Source of the DNA: Virgibacillus_P tibetensis
GTDB taxonomy: Bacteria; Bacillota; Bacilli; Bacillales; Amphibacillaceae
DNA length: 64,000 nt
NCBI RefSeq assembly: GCF_036026595.1
Contig: NZ_JARZFX010000001.1
Coordinates: 124,001-188,000 of the forward strand
Reading direction: 5' to 3'
Below are positions 52,751 through 61,622 of this stretch, piece after piece. Both the position numbers and the translations under genes were made by a program. How positions within the stretch are numbered: position 1 is the first letter of the stretch; each line of letters begins with the position of its first letter. The notes under the pieces are model-generated. The model had not been told where the DNA came from, did not search any database, and worked only from the letters and a program-made list of their open reading frames with translations.

Positions 52751-53629
52751 ATGCCAGTTTTTCGTAAAAAGCGTTTATTTGTTATATTAATAGGTTTTAT
52801 TGTTCTAGTAGTTCTGATTGGATTTTCTTTACGGGACAGAGATAATTTAACTACCGCAGAACAATTTGTAAATGATACAGTCGGGTGGGCACAAAGTGTT
52901 ATACACACCCCTGTGAGATTTGTTACAGATATTTTTACAAATATGGATGATTTTAGAAATACGTATAATGAAAATCAGATATTAAAAGAAAAGTTAGCAC
53001 AATATAAAAGTCTTATTTATGAAATTCAGGAAATAAAAGAAGAGAACGAAGAGTTAAGAAGTACACTGGAAATGACAGAATCGATACGTGATTTTGATCC
53101 CATACAAGCAACCGTTATGTCTCGTTCCCCTGAGCGGTGGGTAGAACAGATAACCATAAACAAAGGGACGCAAGATGGGGTAAGACCAAACATGGCAGTG
53201 ATAACAGCTGAGGGAATGGTAGGTAAAATTAATACTTCATCTCAATTCACTTCCACAGTCCAATTACTAACAGGATTCGATCAGTTCAACCGTATTTCTG
53301 CTACTATATCGCGAGAGGAAGGAAATAATATCATCGGCTTGATTGAGCAATACGATGATGAGAGTAACTCTTTATTATACAAGATTATTGAGGAATCCGA
53401 CAAAGACTTAGAAGAAGGAGAGCTCGTTGTATCTTCAGGTATGGGTGGTGTTTTTCCTGCTGGATTATTAATAGGTACTGTTAAAGATGTAGTATCTGAT
53501 CAGTATGGTTTAACACGGACTGCTTTAGTTGAACCAGCCGCTAATATGTATGAGATAAATCATGTCATTGTAGTTGACAGAACTTTATATGAAGACGAAG
53601 ATGTGGAAAATGAGGGGGATGATGAGTAA
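52751..53629 (+). CDS. mreC: Rod-shape protein MreC
   Basis: A 292-residue bitopic protein: short cytoplasmic tail, one helix (LFVILIGFIVLVVLIGF), a coiled coil near 65-105 and a beta-rich extracellular domain (MSRSPERWVEQITINKGTQD, then SGMGGVFPAGLLIGTV). It scaffolds the elongation machinery. Its stop overlaps the mreD start (TAATG). Confidence 0.95.
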   Translation: MPVFRKKRLFVILIGFIVLVVLIGFSLRDRDNLTTAEQFVNDTVGWAQSVIHTPVRFVTDIFTNMDDFRNTYNENQILKEKLAQYKSLIYEIQEIKEENEELRSTLEMTESIRDFDPIQATVMSRSPERWVEQITINKGTQDGVRPNMAVITAEGMVGKINTSSQFTSTVQLLTGFDQFNRISATISREEGNNIIGLIEQYDDESNSLLYKIIEESDKDLEEGELVVSSGMGGVFPAGLLIGTVKDVVSDQYGLTRTALVEPAANMYEINHVIVVDRTLYEDEDVENEGDDE

Positions 53630-54168
53630 TGAAACGCTTATATATACCTCTCTTCCTCTTTTTGTTTCTAGTATTAGAAGGTGTTGCACTGGAATTGTTA
53701 CCTGTTAATTTAGTAATGAGTAATTTGTATATTATTCCTCATTGGGTACTTGTCTTTTTAGTGTTAATAGCCATCTTTTATGATAGGGAAAATACATATT
53801 TTTCGGTACTTTATGGTTTGATCTTCGGTTTATTAATAGATATCGTTTATACAGGCATACTTGGTGTCTACATGTTTTCCTATGGAATGGTCATCTACAT
53901 CATTCATGGATTAATCAAATTGCTGCATGGTAATATTCACGTAAGTCTGTTATTAGGGGTCACTGCACTTGTACTAGCTGATATTTCTATAAATACAGTA
54001 TATACAGTTGTGGGAATAACAGATATGTTGTGGAAAGACTATTTTATGGTTCGATTAATTCCTACGGTCTTATCAAATCTTGTATTTCTATTAGTATTAT
54101 ATCCAATTATGATGAAGCGTCTTGATAGATGGGGAAGAGAACAATTAACTTCGAGTAATTCATTATGA
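53629..54168 (+). CDS. mreD: Rod-shape protein MreD
   Basis: A 179-residue membrane protein with five or six helices, partner of MreC. Translationally coupled to mreC by a one-base overlap. Confidence 0.94.
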   Translation: MKRLYIPLFLFLFLVLEGVALELLPVNLVMSNLYIIPHWVLVFLVLIAIFYDRENTYFSVLYGLIFGLLIDIVYTGILGVYMFSYGMVIYIIHGLIKLLHGNIHVSLLLGVTALVLADISINTVYTVVGITDMLWKDYFMVRLIPTVLSNLVFLLVLYPIMMKRLDRWGREQLTSSNSL

Positions 54169-54179
54169 GGCAAATCTTC

Positions 54180-54202
54180 ATAGCATAGATCATCTATGCT
54201 AT
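54180..54202. repeat. Palindrome between mreD and minC
   Basis: ATAGCATAGAT/ATCTATGCTAT, perfect 11-base arms about one base. No T run follows, so it is more likely an operator or RNA-processing hairpin than a terminator. Confidence 0.6.
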
Positions 54203-54227
54203 CGTAATTTAATGAGGTGAAATGATC

Positions 54228-54914
54228 GTGCTTGACAAGAAACAATTTATAACCATAAAAGGAACGAGGGAAGGGCTCACACTATTTATTGATGAGTCAT
54301 GCTCATTTGATGAGGCAATCATTGAACTTAATGATAAACTTATTTCGAGTCGTCCGAATAAAGATGAACCTGTAGTCTCTGTAAAAGTGAAGCTTGGTAA
54401 ACGTTATTTATATAAAGAGCAGGAAGAGCAGCTCAGATCAATTATAGCTGGTGAGAGCCGATTTAATATCCAAGCTGTAGATTCTGATGTGATTACTAGA
54501 GAAGAAGCACTTCTTTGGAAAGAAGAAAGTGAAATCCAGGCAATTAGTCGTATTGTAAGATCTGGACAAGTACTGGAAGTTACAGGAGATCTTTTATTGA
54601 TCGGAGATGTAAATCCGGGTGGGAAAGTAGTTTCAACAGGTAATATCTATATAATGGGAAACTTGTTTGGGATAGCTCATGCAGGTGTAAATGGAGACCG
54701 CAATGCCTTCATAGCAGCGTCATTTATGAAGCCCAGTCAACTTCGAATTGCTGATTATATCAGTCGTGCTCCAGATTATGAATCTGATGGTGTGTATATG
54801 GAATGTGGTCTTATTGATGAAGAACAAGATAAGATTATTATTGATCGACTACAAGTTCTGTCACATAAAGGAATACTAATAAGCGGATTCGAAAGGAGAA
54901 TGCAAAATGGGTGA
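54228..54914 (+). CDS. minC: Septum-site inhibitor MinC
   Basis: A 228-residue FtsZ-assembly inhibitor. N-terminal domain, then the C-terminal beta-helix (VRSGQVLEVTGDLLLIGDVN, AGVNGDRNAFIAA). The GTG at 54228 is chosen because GAGGTGA (54214-54220) is 7 bases away; the ATG at 54222 would leave one base. minD begins inside its last codons. Confidence 0.94.
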   Translation: MLDKKQFITIKGTREGLTLFIDESCSFDEAIIELNDKLISSRPNKDEPVVSVKVKLGKRYLYKEQEEQLRSIIAGESRFNIQAVDSDVITREEALLWKEESEIQAISRIVRSGQVLEVTGDLLLIGDVNPGGKVVSTGNIYIMGNLFGIAHAGVNGDRNAFIAASFMKPSQLRIADYISRAPDYESDGVYMECGLIDEEQDKIIIDRLQVLSHKGILISGFERRMQNG

Positions 54915-55704
54915 GGCTATAGTTATTACATCGGGTAAAGGTGGAGTTGGTAAAACTACTACTTCTGCTAATATTGGAACTGCTTTAGCATTAATGGATA
55001 AGAAAGTTTGTTTAATAGATACAGATATTGGTTTGAGAAACCTGGATGTTGTAATGGGGTTAGAAAACCGGATTATTTATGATATCGTTGATGTTATTCA
55101 AGAGCGCTGTAAACTAAAGCAGGCACTTATTAAGGATAAGCGATTTGACTATCTATCTTTATTACCAGCAGCACAAACCAGTGACAAAACTGCGGTTACT
55201 ACGGATGGTATGAAAAAGATTGTCTCTGAACTTAAACAGGAATATGATTATATTATCATAGATTGCCCAGCCGGGATTGAGCAAGGATTTCAAAATGCTA
55301 TAGCTGGAGCTGATAAAGCCATTGTTGTAACCACTCCTGAAAAATCCAGTGTCCGTGATGCTGATCGAATTGTTGGATTGCTGGAAAAAGAGGAAATGGA
55401 GAGTCCACGTTTAATTATTAATCGTATTCGCAACCATATGATGAAAAATGGCGACATGTTAGAAATCGACGATATCACTCAGATTCTTTCTATCGATCTT
55501 ATTGGAATAGTGCTTGACGATGATGAGGTTATTAAAGCTTCAAATAATGGAGAGCCTGTGGCTTTGCATCCAAATTCTAAAGCTTCTATTGCTTATCGAA
55601 ACATTGCAAGAAGGATTTTAGGCGAAACAGTACCGCTCCAATCGCTTGAAGACCAAAAAGGAATGTTTAAAAGAGTTAAAAATTTCTTTGGCATGCGCTC
55701 GTAA
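54907..55704 (+). CDS. minD: Septum-site ATPase MinD
   Basis: A 265-residue ParA-type ATPase with the deviant Walker A GKGGVGKTT, the IDTDIGLRNLDVVMG loop and a C-terminal amphipathic membrane anchor (FKRVKNFFGMRS). It carries MinC to the membrane at cell poles. Overlaps minC by 8 bases. Confidence 0.97.
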   Translation: MGEAIVITSGKGGVGKTTTSANIGTALALMDKKVCLIDTDIGLRNLDVVMGLENRIIYDIVDVIQERCKLKQALIKDKRFDYLSLLPAAQTSDKTAVTTDGMKKIVSELKQEYDYIIIDCPAGIEQGFQNAIAGADKAIVVTTPEKSSVRDADRIVGLLEKEEMESPRLIINRIRNHMMKNGDMLEIDDITQILSIDLIGIVLDDDEVIKASNNGEPVALHPNSKASIAYRNIARRILGETVPLQSLEDQKGMFKRVKNFFGMRS

Positions 55705-55752
55705 AAATAAAAGTGTGTCCGTGTTGAAAATATAGAGGGTTGAATAAAAAGG

Positions 55753-55790
55753 TGTAATGGCTAACACGTAAGTTACCATTACATTTTTTA
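55753..55790 (+). terminator. Terminator after minD
   Basis: TGTAATGG/CCATTACA, 8-bp stem with a partly paired loop, then T6. Confidence 0.82.
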
Positions 55791-55792
55791 AT

Positions 55793-55821
55793 TCATATAT
55801 TATGCCATTTCCTCATAGACT
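55793..55821 (+). promoter_or_regulatory. Candidate sigma-E promoter of spoIVFAB
   Basis: TCATATA (55793-55799), 14-base spacer, CATAGACT (55814-55821), close to the sigma-E consensus (-10 CATACAnT). It sits between the minD terminator and spoIVFA, and spoIVF is sigma-E dependent in B. subtilis. Confidence 0.6.
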
Positions 55822-55853
55822 TGTACAAACGTTTGTGAAGGATTGTGAGGAAA

Positions 55854-56621
55854 ATGAATAAAGGGGTTAAGAAAGTACGCCAATCAATTGTACAACGTAA
55901 AAAAATGCGTGGATTTCCAGGGAAGCACGATTCAAAGGCAGATAGTATGACCGCATTCCCACAAGAGGAAGAAAAGCATGGTTACTTTCCCTTCTTCTCA
56001 GATACGGCTTTACAGAGCAAAAGTAAAAGTAAGACTGCGTCTGGATATATGCTGAAAGGGATCTTATCAGTTATGCTTTTTTTTGGAGTAGCTTTGTTGT
56101 GGCAAACTGATTATGAGCTGTTTCATAAACCTAGAGAGTGGACAAGTAATGTATTAACAGAAGAATTTCCGTTTGCTAAAGTAAATCGATGGTATCAGGA
56201 AACGTTTGGCAGCCCATTGGCATTTACACCTCAGCAAGGACAGAGCGCAGGAAGTGAGGAAGCACTAGCATTACCCGTAAATGGCAGTGTTTCAGAGTCC
56301 TTTCAGGCTAACGGAAGAGGAATCATGATTAAAACAGAAGAGGCTTCAGCTGTGTCAGCTTTGAGTGAGGGTGTAGTCATCTTTGCAGGGAATGACAAGG
56401 AAACAAATAAGACAATTATTGTGCAGCATCCGGACGGAAGTAAATCCACTTATGGGTACTTAAGTGCTATGGATGTGCATTTATACCAATTTGTAAAGAG
56501 TAATGAACGAATTGGTCAATTTACACCATCATCCGAAAATAACACCGTGTATTTTGCTATTGAGAAAGACAATGACTATATAGATCCAGTTCAGGTGATT
56601 AAAGTTGATGACGCTTCCTAA
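55854..56621 (+). CDS. spoIVFA: Stage IV protein SpoIVFA
   Basis: A 255-residue bitopic protein: basic cytoplasmic N-terminus, one helix (GILSVMLFFGVALLW near 70), and a C-terminal M23/LytM-like domain (FQANGRGIMIKTEEASAVSA, IVQHPDGSKSTYGYLSAM) that lacks a complete set of zinc ligands. It holds SpoIVFB inactive with BofA until the forespore signal. The ATG at 55854 follows GTGAGG; a GTG at 55845 is the alternative. Confidence 0.9.
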   Translation: MNKGVKKVRQSIVQRKKMRGFPGKHDSKADSMTAFPQEEEKHGYFPFFSDTALQSKSKSKTASGYMLKGILSVMLFFGVALLWQTDYELFHKPREWTSNVLTEEFPFAKVNRWYQETFGSPLAFTPQQGQSAGSEEALALPVNGSVSESFQANGRGIMIKTEEASAVSALSEGVVIFAGNDKETNKTIIVQHPDGSKSTYGYLSAMDVHLYQFVKSNERIGQFTPSSENNTVYFAIEKDNDYIDPVQVIKVDDAS

Positions 56622-57471
56622 GTTTCTGCCAACTATCCATATTCATCCTGTATTGATGGCTTTTGTAGTTATTTCTTTTTTAACAGGAACATTTATGGAA
56701 CTAATTATTATACTATCTATTGTTTTTCTTCATGAATTGGGTCATTACTTCATGGCACAGCGGTTTAAATGGCGAATTCGCAGTGTAATGCTATGGGTGT
56801 TTGGTGGTGTGATGGATACAGATGAACATGGTAATAGACCTATTAGAGAAGAGGTTCTTGTTACAATCGCAGGGCCGTTTCAACATATTATTATTTACAT
56901 CCTGCTGAGTTTTTTATCAAATGGTGGCGTTGTGCCTGCATCGGTCATTGAGCTAGCTGTTTATTACAATACGATCATCCTTGTTTTCAACCTTTTACCT
57001 ATTTGGCCACTGGATGGGGGCAAGCTTTTATTTTTAGGTTTATCGGCATTATTACCATACAAGAAGGCATATCATGCAGTTATCATTTTTTCAATGGTTG
57101 CCAGTTTGTCATTTTTGTTTCTCCAGTTCTTGTTCTATCCATTTACATTGAGTACATTTCTTATTATGATATTTCTTTTTATGGAAAATAAAAATGAGTG
57201 GAAACAACGTTACTATGTATTTATTCGTTTTTTACTTAAACGGTATGAAGGTAATTCTTCAATTAAAGAGGTATATCCAATTGTTGTCACACATGAAAAC
57301 TCATTAATGGATGTTTTTTCCTTTTTCAGACGGGAAAAAAAGCACTCAATTTATATTACATTTCCAAGTAGCGAACGCAAGTTTATGGATGAAAGTGATT
57401 GTTTACAAAGTTATTTTCATGGAAAGAACTACAATAAAACAATTGGGGAGATTGTAGAATACATTCCCTAA
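56608..57471 (+). CDS. spoIVFB: Intramembrane protease SpoIVFB
   Basis: A 287-residue site-2-type metalloprotease that cleaves pro-sigma-K. The zinc motif HELGH lies in FLHELGHYFMAQRFKW, and the third ligand Asp in NLLPIWPLDGG; six helices, then a C-terminal CBS-like part. The ATG at 56608 has AGGTGATT 7 bases upstream; it overlaps spoIVFA by 14 bases. Confidence 0.95.
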   Translation: MTLPKFLPTIHIHPVLMAFVVISFLTGTFMELIIILSIVFLHELGHYFMAQRFKWRIRSVMLWVFGGVMDTDEHGNRPIREEVLVTIAGPFQHIIIYILLSFLSNGGVVPASVIELAVYYNTIILVFNLLPIWPLDGGKLLFLGLSALLPYKKAYHAVIIFSMVASLSFLFLQFLFYPFTLSTFLIMIFLFMENKNEWKQRYYVFIRFLLKRYEGNSSIKEVYPIVVTHENSLMDVFSFFRREKKHSIYITFPSSERKFMDESDCLQSYFHGKNYNKTIGEIVEYIP

Positions 57472-57495
57472 TCCTTAAACGCTAGTAATGCATAC

Positions 57496-57525
57496 TTGAC
57501 AAAGTATTTGCTGACATGGTAACAT
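57496..57525 (+). promoter_or_regulatory. Promoter of rplU operon
   Basis: TTGACA (57496-57501), 18-base spacer, TAACAT (57520-57525). Confidence 0.65.
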
Positions 57526-57539
57526 TATTACGTTATTCA

Positions 57540-57620
57540 TCGTAGCACCCGTGCTACAACCGCACAGACCAGGATGTAAACTCAAATGAAGAGTTCCTGT
57601 ATGGCGAGTCTGAGTTAATT
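57540..57620 (+). promoter_or_regulatory. Ribosomal protein L21 leader
   Basis: Conserved features of the Firmicutes L21 leader: hairpin GTAGCAC/GTGCTAC, ACCGCACAG, hairpin AACTC/GAGTT near 57580-57595, and CCTGTATGGCGAGTCTGAG before the ribosome site. Thought to be bound by L21 for feedback control. Confidence 0.85.
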
Positions 57621-57635
57621 AAGGAGGTGCAAGGT

Positions 57636-57944
57636 ATGTACGCAATTATTGAAGCAGGTGGAAAGCAAGTAAAAGTTGTAGAAGGTCAAGAAATTTACGT
57701 AGAAAAAGTTGTAGCGGATACAAATGAATCTGTTACTTTTGAAAAGGTTATTTTCGTAGGTGGAGATGATGTTAAAGTTGGGGCTCCATATGTTGAAGGT
57801 GCAACGGTAACAGCTAAAGTTGAAAAGCATGGTCGTCAAAAGAAGATCACTGTTTTCAAATTCAAGCCTAAGAAAAACTATCATCGCAAGCAAGGTCATC
57901 GTCAGCCTTATACGAAATTAGTAATCGATAAAATTAATGTATAA
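57636..57944 (+). CDS. rplU: 50S ribosomal protein L21
   Basis: A 102-residue L21 (MYAIIEAGGKQVKVVEGQ to KLVIDKINV). The ATG at 57636 is 9 bases after AAGGAGG; an in-frame GTG at 57627 abuts that site. Forms the rplU-ysxB-rpmA set. Confidence 0.97.
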   Translation: MYAIIEAGGKQVKVVEGQEIYVEKVVADTNESVTFEKVIFVGGDDVKVGAPYVEGATVTAKVEKHGRQKKITVFKFKPKKNYHRKQGHRQPYTKLVIDKINV

Positions 57945-57955
57945 AGGTATTTTGT

Positions 57956-58285
57956 ATGATTAATGTAACTGTATATCGGTCAAACAATCAAATTACAGCA
58001 TTTGAATTGTCGGGACATGCTGAAAGTGGTCCTTATGGATACGATCTAGTATGTGCGGGGGTTTCAGCTGTTTCCATTGGTGCTGTCAATGCAGTTATGG
58101 AATTATGTGAAACGAACCTGGAAATTGAACAAGGCAAAGAAGGCGGCTATCTTCACGTTACAATTCCTGCATCACTTGATGCAAGTGTAATGGAGAACGT
58201 TCAGCTTTTGTTCGAGGGTATGTATATTTCGCTAAAATCGATTGAAAACGAATATAGTAAGTTTATTAAGATTTATAGTAAATAA
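57956..58285 (+). CDS. ysxB: Ribosomal-processing cysteine protease Prp
   Basis: A 109-residue cysteine protease with catalytic His in LSGHAESG and Cys in DLVCAGVSAVS. It removes the N-terminal extension of L27, which is encoded next. 11 bases after rplU. Confidence 0.94.
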   Translation: MINVTVYRSNNQITAFELSGHAESGPYGYDLVCAGVSAVSIGAVNAVMELCETNLEIEQGKEGGYLHVTIPASLDASVMENVQLLFEGMYISLKSIENEYSKFIKIYSK

Positions 58286-58299
58286 GGAGGTGCAGCAAT

Positions 58300-58590
58300 A
58301 TGCTACGTCTAGATTTACAATTTTTCGCTCAGAAAAAAGGTGCCGGTAGTACGAAAAACGGACGTGATTCAGAATCCAAACGTCTTGGCGCAAAACGTGC
58401 AGATGGTCAATTTGTAACTGGAGGATCTATTCTATATCGTCAACGTGGAACTAAGATCTATCCAGGTGAAAATGTAGGTCGCGGTGGAGACGACACACTT
58501 TTTTCAAAGATTGATGGTGTTGTTAAATTTGAACGCTATGGTCGCGATCGTAAAAAAGTAAGTGTTTATCCAGTTGCTCAAGAAGCATAA
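58300..58590 (+). CDS. rpmA: 50S ribosomal protein L27 with cleavable extension
   Basis: A 96-residue L27. The N-terminus MLRLDLQFFAQKKGAG carries the Firmicutes extension cut by Prp after the FF-A site, which frees the AQKKGAG tail that reaches the peptidyl-transferase centre. Confidence 0.97.
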   Translation: MLRLDLQFFAQKKGAGSTKNGRDSESKRLGAKRADGQFVTGGSILYRQRGTKIYPGENVGRGGDDTLFSKIDGVVKFERYGRDRKKVSVYPVAQEA

Positions 58591-58603
58591 TCAGTATTAA
58601 TAG

Positions 58604-58638
58604 AAACTCCAACCAAGCTATTGGTTGGAGTTTTTCAA
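58604..58638 (+). terminator. Terminator of rplU operon
   Basis: AAACTCCAACCA/TGGTTGGAGTTT, 12-bp stem with a 6-base loop, T5. Confidence 0.93.
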
Positions 58639-58670
58639 TTCAGTGATAAAGTGAACTTTCCCAGCTTTTC

Positions 58671-58679
58671 TGCTATACT
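58671..58679 (+). promoter_or_regulatory. Extended -10 promoter of spo0B
   Basis: TGCTATACT (TGn plus TATACT); the -35 region GTGAAC 17 bases upstream is weak. Confidence 0.55.
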
Positions 58680-58701
58680 TTTAAAATACGAGGTGAAAAT
58701 C

Positions 58702-59241
58702 ATGAATGAGAAAGAGGTTGTCCGGGTTTTACAGCATTATCGCCATGATCTAATGAATAAAATGCAAATCATTCAAGGTTATCTAAGTATGGGAAAAGTA
58801 GAAATAGTAGAAACTAAAGTAACTGATTTTCTGGAATATTTTAATGAAGAACGTAAGCTGTTGAGCTTAAATGCACCAAAATTCATATTATGGGTTATTC
58901 AATTTAATAATAAATATGAGAACTTTCGTCTAACTTATAAAATACATACTGGAAATAAAAAATTGCAGGCAATAGATAATCTACTGGTAGAGCAGTTTAA
59001 TATGATCTTAGTGTGTTTGACGAAAATTTGCGATAAAACGAGGTTGTTTGAATTAAATTTGCAAATCAGTGAGACAGAGAAACCCAGCCTACTCAGGATT
59101 AGTCTTTTTATAGACGGAAATTCTGATGATATTGATGGTTTTAAACAAAATTTGGAAAACATGAGACTAAATTACATGGTAGATGTAAAAGAAACATCTA
59201 ATGGTATGATGTGTGAATTTTCAGTTCCATGTAATATATGA
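58702..59241 (+). CDS. spo0B: Sporulation phosphotransferase Spo0B
   Basis: A 179-residue phosphorelay protein passing phosphate from Spo0F to Spo0A. The helical hairpin contains the phospho-accepting histidine in YRHDLMNKMQIIQGYLSMG; the rest is a degenerate kinase-like domain. The ATG at 58702 follows GAGGTGAAAATC; the open frame upstream runs through the rpmA terminator. Before obg as in B. subtilis. Confidence 0.93.
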   Translation: MNEKEVVRVLQHYRHDLMNKMQIIQGYLSMGKVEIVETKVTDFLEYFNEERKLLSLNAPKFILWVIQFNNKYENFRLTYKIHTGNKKLQAIDNLLVEQFNMILVCLTKICDKTRLFELNLQISETEKPSLLRISLFIDGNSDDIDGFKQNLENMRLNYMVDVKETSNGMMCEFSVPCNI

Positions 59242-59252
59242 GGTGAGCTATA

Positions 59253-60533
59253 ATGTTTGTAGATCAGGTTAGTGTATATGTAAAAGCTGGTGATGGCGGT
59301 AATGGGATCGTAGCATATCGTCGTGAGAAATATGTTCCTTTAGGAGGACCTGCCGGGGGCGACGGAGGTAAAGGCGGAGATATTATTTTCAAAGTTGACG
59401 AAGGTCTTAATACGTTGATGGACTTTCGTTATAATCGTCATTTTAAAGGAAAACGTGGAGAAAATGGTATGAGTAAAACACAGCATGGTAAAAATGCCAC
59501 ACCCTTAATTGTACCAGTTCCACCAGGAACATCTGTTATAGATGAAGAAACGGAAGAAGTTATAGCCGATTTAATCACGCACGATCAACAGGCTGTTATT
59601 GTTAAAGGAGGAAGGGGCGGACGTGGCAATACACGTTTTGCGACCCCACAAAACCCTGCACCTGATATGGCAGAAAACGGTGAACCTGGGCAGGAAAGAA
59701 ATATTAAGGTGGAACTAAAATTAATTGCAGATGTAGGCCTTGTAGGATTTCCAAGTGTAGGTAAGTCTACTTTCCTTTCTGTAGTCAGTGCAGCTAAACC
59801 TAAGATTGCAGACTATCATTTTACTACTTTAGCCCCGAATTTGGGTGTTGTTGACACGAGTGATCAACGAAGCTTCGTTATGGCTGACTTACCAGGCTTG
59901 ATTGAAGGTGCCCATGAAGGGATTGGTTTAGGTCATCAGTTCTTGCGTCATGTGGAGCGAACGAGAGTTATCGTTCATGTTATTGACATGGCAAGTACGG
60001 AAGGCAGAGATCCATATGATGATTACTTGAAAATTAATCAAGAATTAAAAGAATATGATGCTAAATTAATGAACAGACCGCAAATTATTGCAGCAAATAA
60101 AATGGACATGCCAGGTTCAGAAGAGAATTTGGTGAAGTTCAAGGAACAAGTAGGCGAAGAAAATCAAGTTTATAAAATATCAGCACTTACGAAAGAAGGA
60201 CTAAGAGAAATATTATTTGCTATTGCTGATACGCTGGAAGCGATCCCTAAACTTGTAACTCCGCTAGAGGAAATAGAAGAAAAAGTAATTTACCGTTATC
60301 AGAAGGAAGAGAAAGCGTTCCATATTACCCGGGATTCAGATGGAGCTTATGTATTATCAGGTCCTAAAATTGAAAAGCTGTTTAAAATGACCGATTTCGC
60401 CCGCGATGAGTCAGTACAGCGTTTTGCACGTCAATTACGTGGCATGGGCGTGGATGAGGAATTACGGGAACGAGGAGCCAAAGATGGCGACACAATCAGG
60501 TTACTTGACTATGAATTTGAGTTTATTGAATAA
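59253..60533 (+). CDS. obg: GTPase Obg
   Basis: A 426-residue GTPase for 50S maturation and stress/sporulation control. Glycine-rich OBG fold (GGPAGGDGGKGGD), G domain with GFPSVGKST, DLPGLIEGAHEG and NKMD, and a C-terminal OCT domain (HITRDSDGAYVLSGPKIEKL). 11 bases after spo0B. Confidence 0.97.
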   Translation: MFVDQVSVYVKAGDGGNGIVAYRREKYVPLGGPAGGDGGKGGDIIFKVDEGLNTLMDFRYNRHFKGKRGENGMSKTQHGKNATPLIVPVPPGTSVIDEETEEVIADLITHDQQAVIVKGGRGGRGNTRFATPQNPAPDMAENGEPGQERNIKVELKLIADVGLVGFPSVGKSTFLSVVSAAKPKIADYHFTTLAPNLGVVDTSDQRSFVMADLPGLIEGAHEGIGLGHQFLRHVERTRVIVHVIDMASTEGRDPYDDYLKINQELKEYDAKLMNRPQIIAANKMDMPGSEENLVKFKEQVGEENQVYKISALTKEGLREILFAIADTLEAIPKLVTPLEEIEEKVIYRYQKEEKAFHITRDSDGAYVLSGPKIEKLFKMTDFARDESVQRFARQLRGMGVDEELRERGAKDGDTIRLLDYEFEFIE

Positions 60534-60585
60534 ATAAGAATTGTATAAAAGAAAGTAATTAACATGCACCTTAGGGGGGAGCTTT

Positions 60586-61440
60586 TTGACTACTAGTATT
60601 GGTTATTTAGGACCAAAAGGAACATTTACAAAATTAGCTGTTGATACTGTATTTAACGGGGAGACCAAACGCAGTTTTGACACAATCCCAGAATGTATTG
60701 ATGCTGTTGCAAAAAATGAAATTGATATCGGTGTAGTACCGCTTGAAAATGCTATTGAGGGAACTGTACAACTAACAGTAGATTACCTTGTTCATCAGGT
60801 AAGACTTCCAATTATTGCTGAAATAGTAGTACCTATACAACAGCATTTACTTGTCAATTCTGCTTTTAAAGGTAACCTGTCTCACATAAAAGAAGTGCAT
60901 TCACACAGTCATGCCATAGCACAGTGTCATCAGTATATTCATCAAAAGTTACCTAATGCTGGAATTCATTTCACTTCATCCACCGGCAGGGCAGCAGAGC
61001 TGGTGAGTACTAGTGAACAGCCTATAGCAGCAATTGGAAATAAACTTGCTGCAACAGAATATGGACTGACTGTTTACACGGAAGATATCCATGATTATCC
61101 AAATAATCATACCAGGTTTTTAGTTCTTGCAAAGGATAAGAATCTGGTGAAAATTAATTTACCCATTAATACAGAAAAAACCAGCTTATTGATTACACTC
61201 CCAAGTGATCAAGCTGGAGCATTACATCAAGTCCTGTCTGCCTTCGCATGGCGCAGGATGAACTTATCTAAAATAGAGTCAAGACCGATGAAAACAGGTT
61301 TAGGTAACTACTTTTTTATTATTGATGTAGATCAACCTTTTGATGATGTGCTTTTTCCGGGGGTTAAGGCAGAACTCGAGACCTTGGGATGTAATGTTAC
61401 CATATTGGGTACTTATCCAGTATTCAACATAGCTCTATAG
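60586..61440 (+). CDS. pheA: Prephenate dehydratase
   Basis: A 284-residue enzyme making phenylpyruvate for phenylalanine synthesis. N-terminal catalytic domain (YLGPKGTFT, PLENAIEGTV, NHTRFLVLAKD with the T-R-F motif) and a C-terminal ACT domain (GALHQVLSAFAWRRMNLSKI then ESRP) for phenylalanine feedback. TTG start behind AGGGGGGAG. The ACT-domain gene pheB that normally precedes it is missing. Confidence 0.95.
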   Translation: MTTSIGYLGPKGTFTKLAVDTVFNGETKRSFDTIPECIDAVAKNEIDIGVVPLENAIEGTVQLTVDYLVHQVRLPIIAEIVVPIQQHLLVNSAFKGNLSHIKEVHSHSHAIAQCHQYIHQKLPNAGIHFTSSTGRAAELVSTSEQPIAAIGNKLAATEYGLTVYTEDIHDYPNNHTRFLVLAKDKNLVKINLPINTEKTSLLITLPSDQAGALHQVLSAFAWRRMNLSKIESRPMKTGLGNYFFIIDVDQPFDDVLFPGVKAELETLGCNVTILGTYPVFNIAL

Positions 61441-61448
61441 AATTACTA

Positions 61449-61480
61449 AAAACGCCGATCTTATGATCGACGTTTTTTTA
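61449..61480 (+). terminator. Terminator after pheA
   Basis: AAAACGCCGATC/GATCGACGTTTT with one mismatch and a 4-base loop, T7. Confidence 0.87.
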
Positions 61481-61622
61481 TAGTTCCTATACATGTTGAC
61501 CTTCTTAAAATGACTGTAATAATTAGACTTAGAAATTAACTCTCAACTTTTATCAATTTCTTGCATATGTTGATATAGAGTAATTAGCCCAGTTTTTAGA
61601 AATGAAAGGAGCTTGGTTCGTT

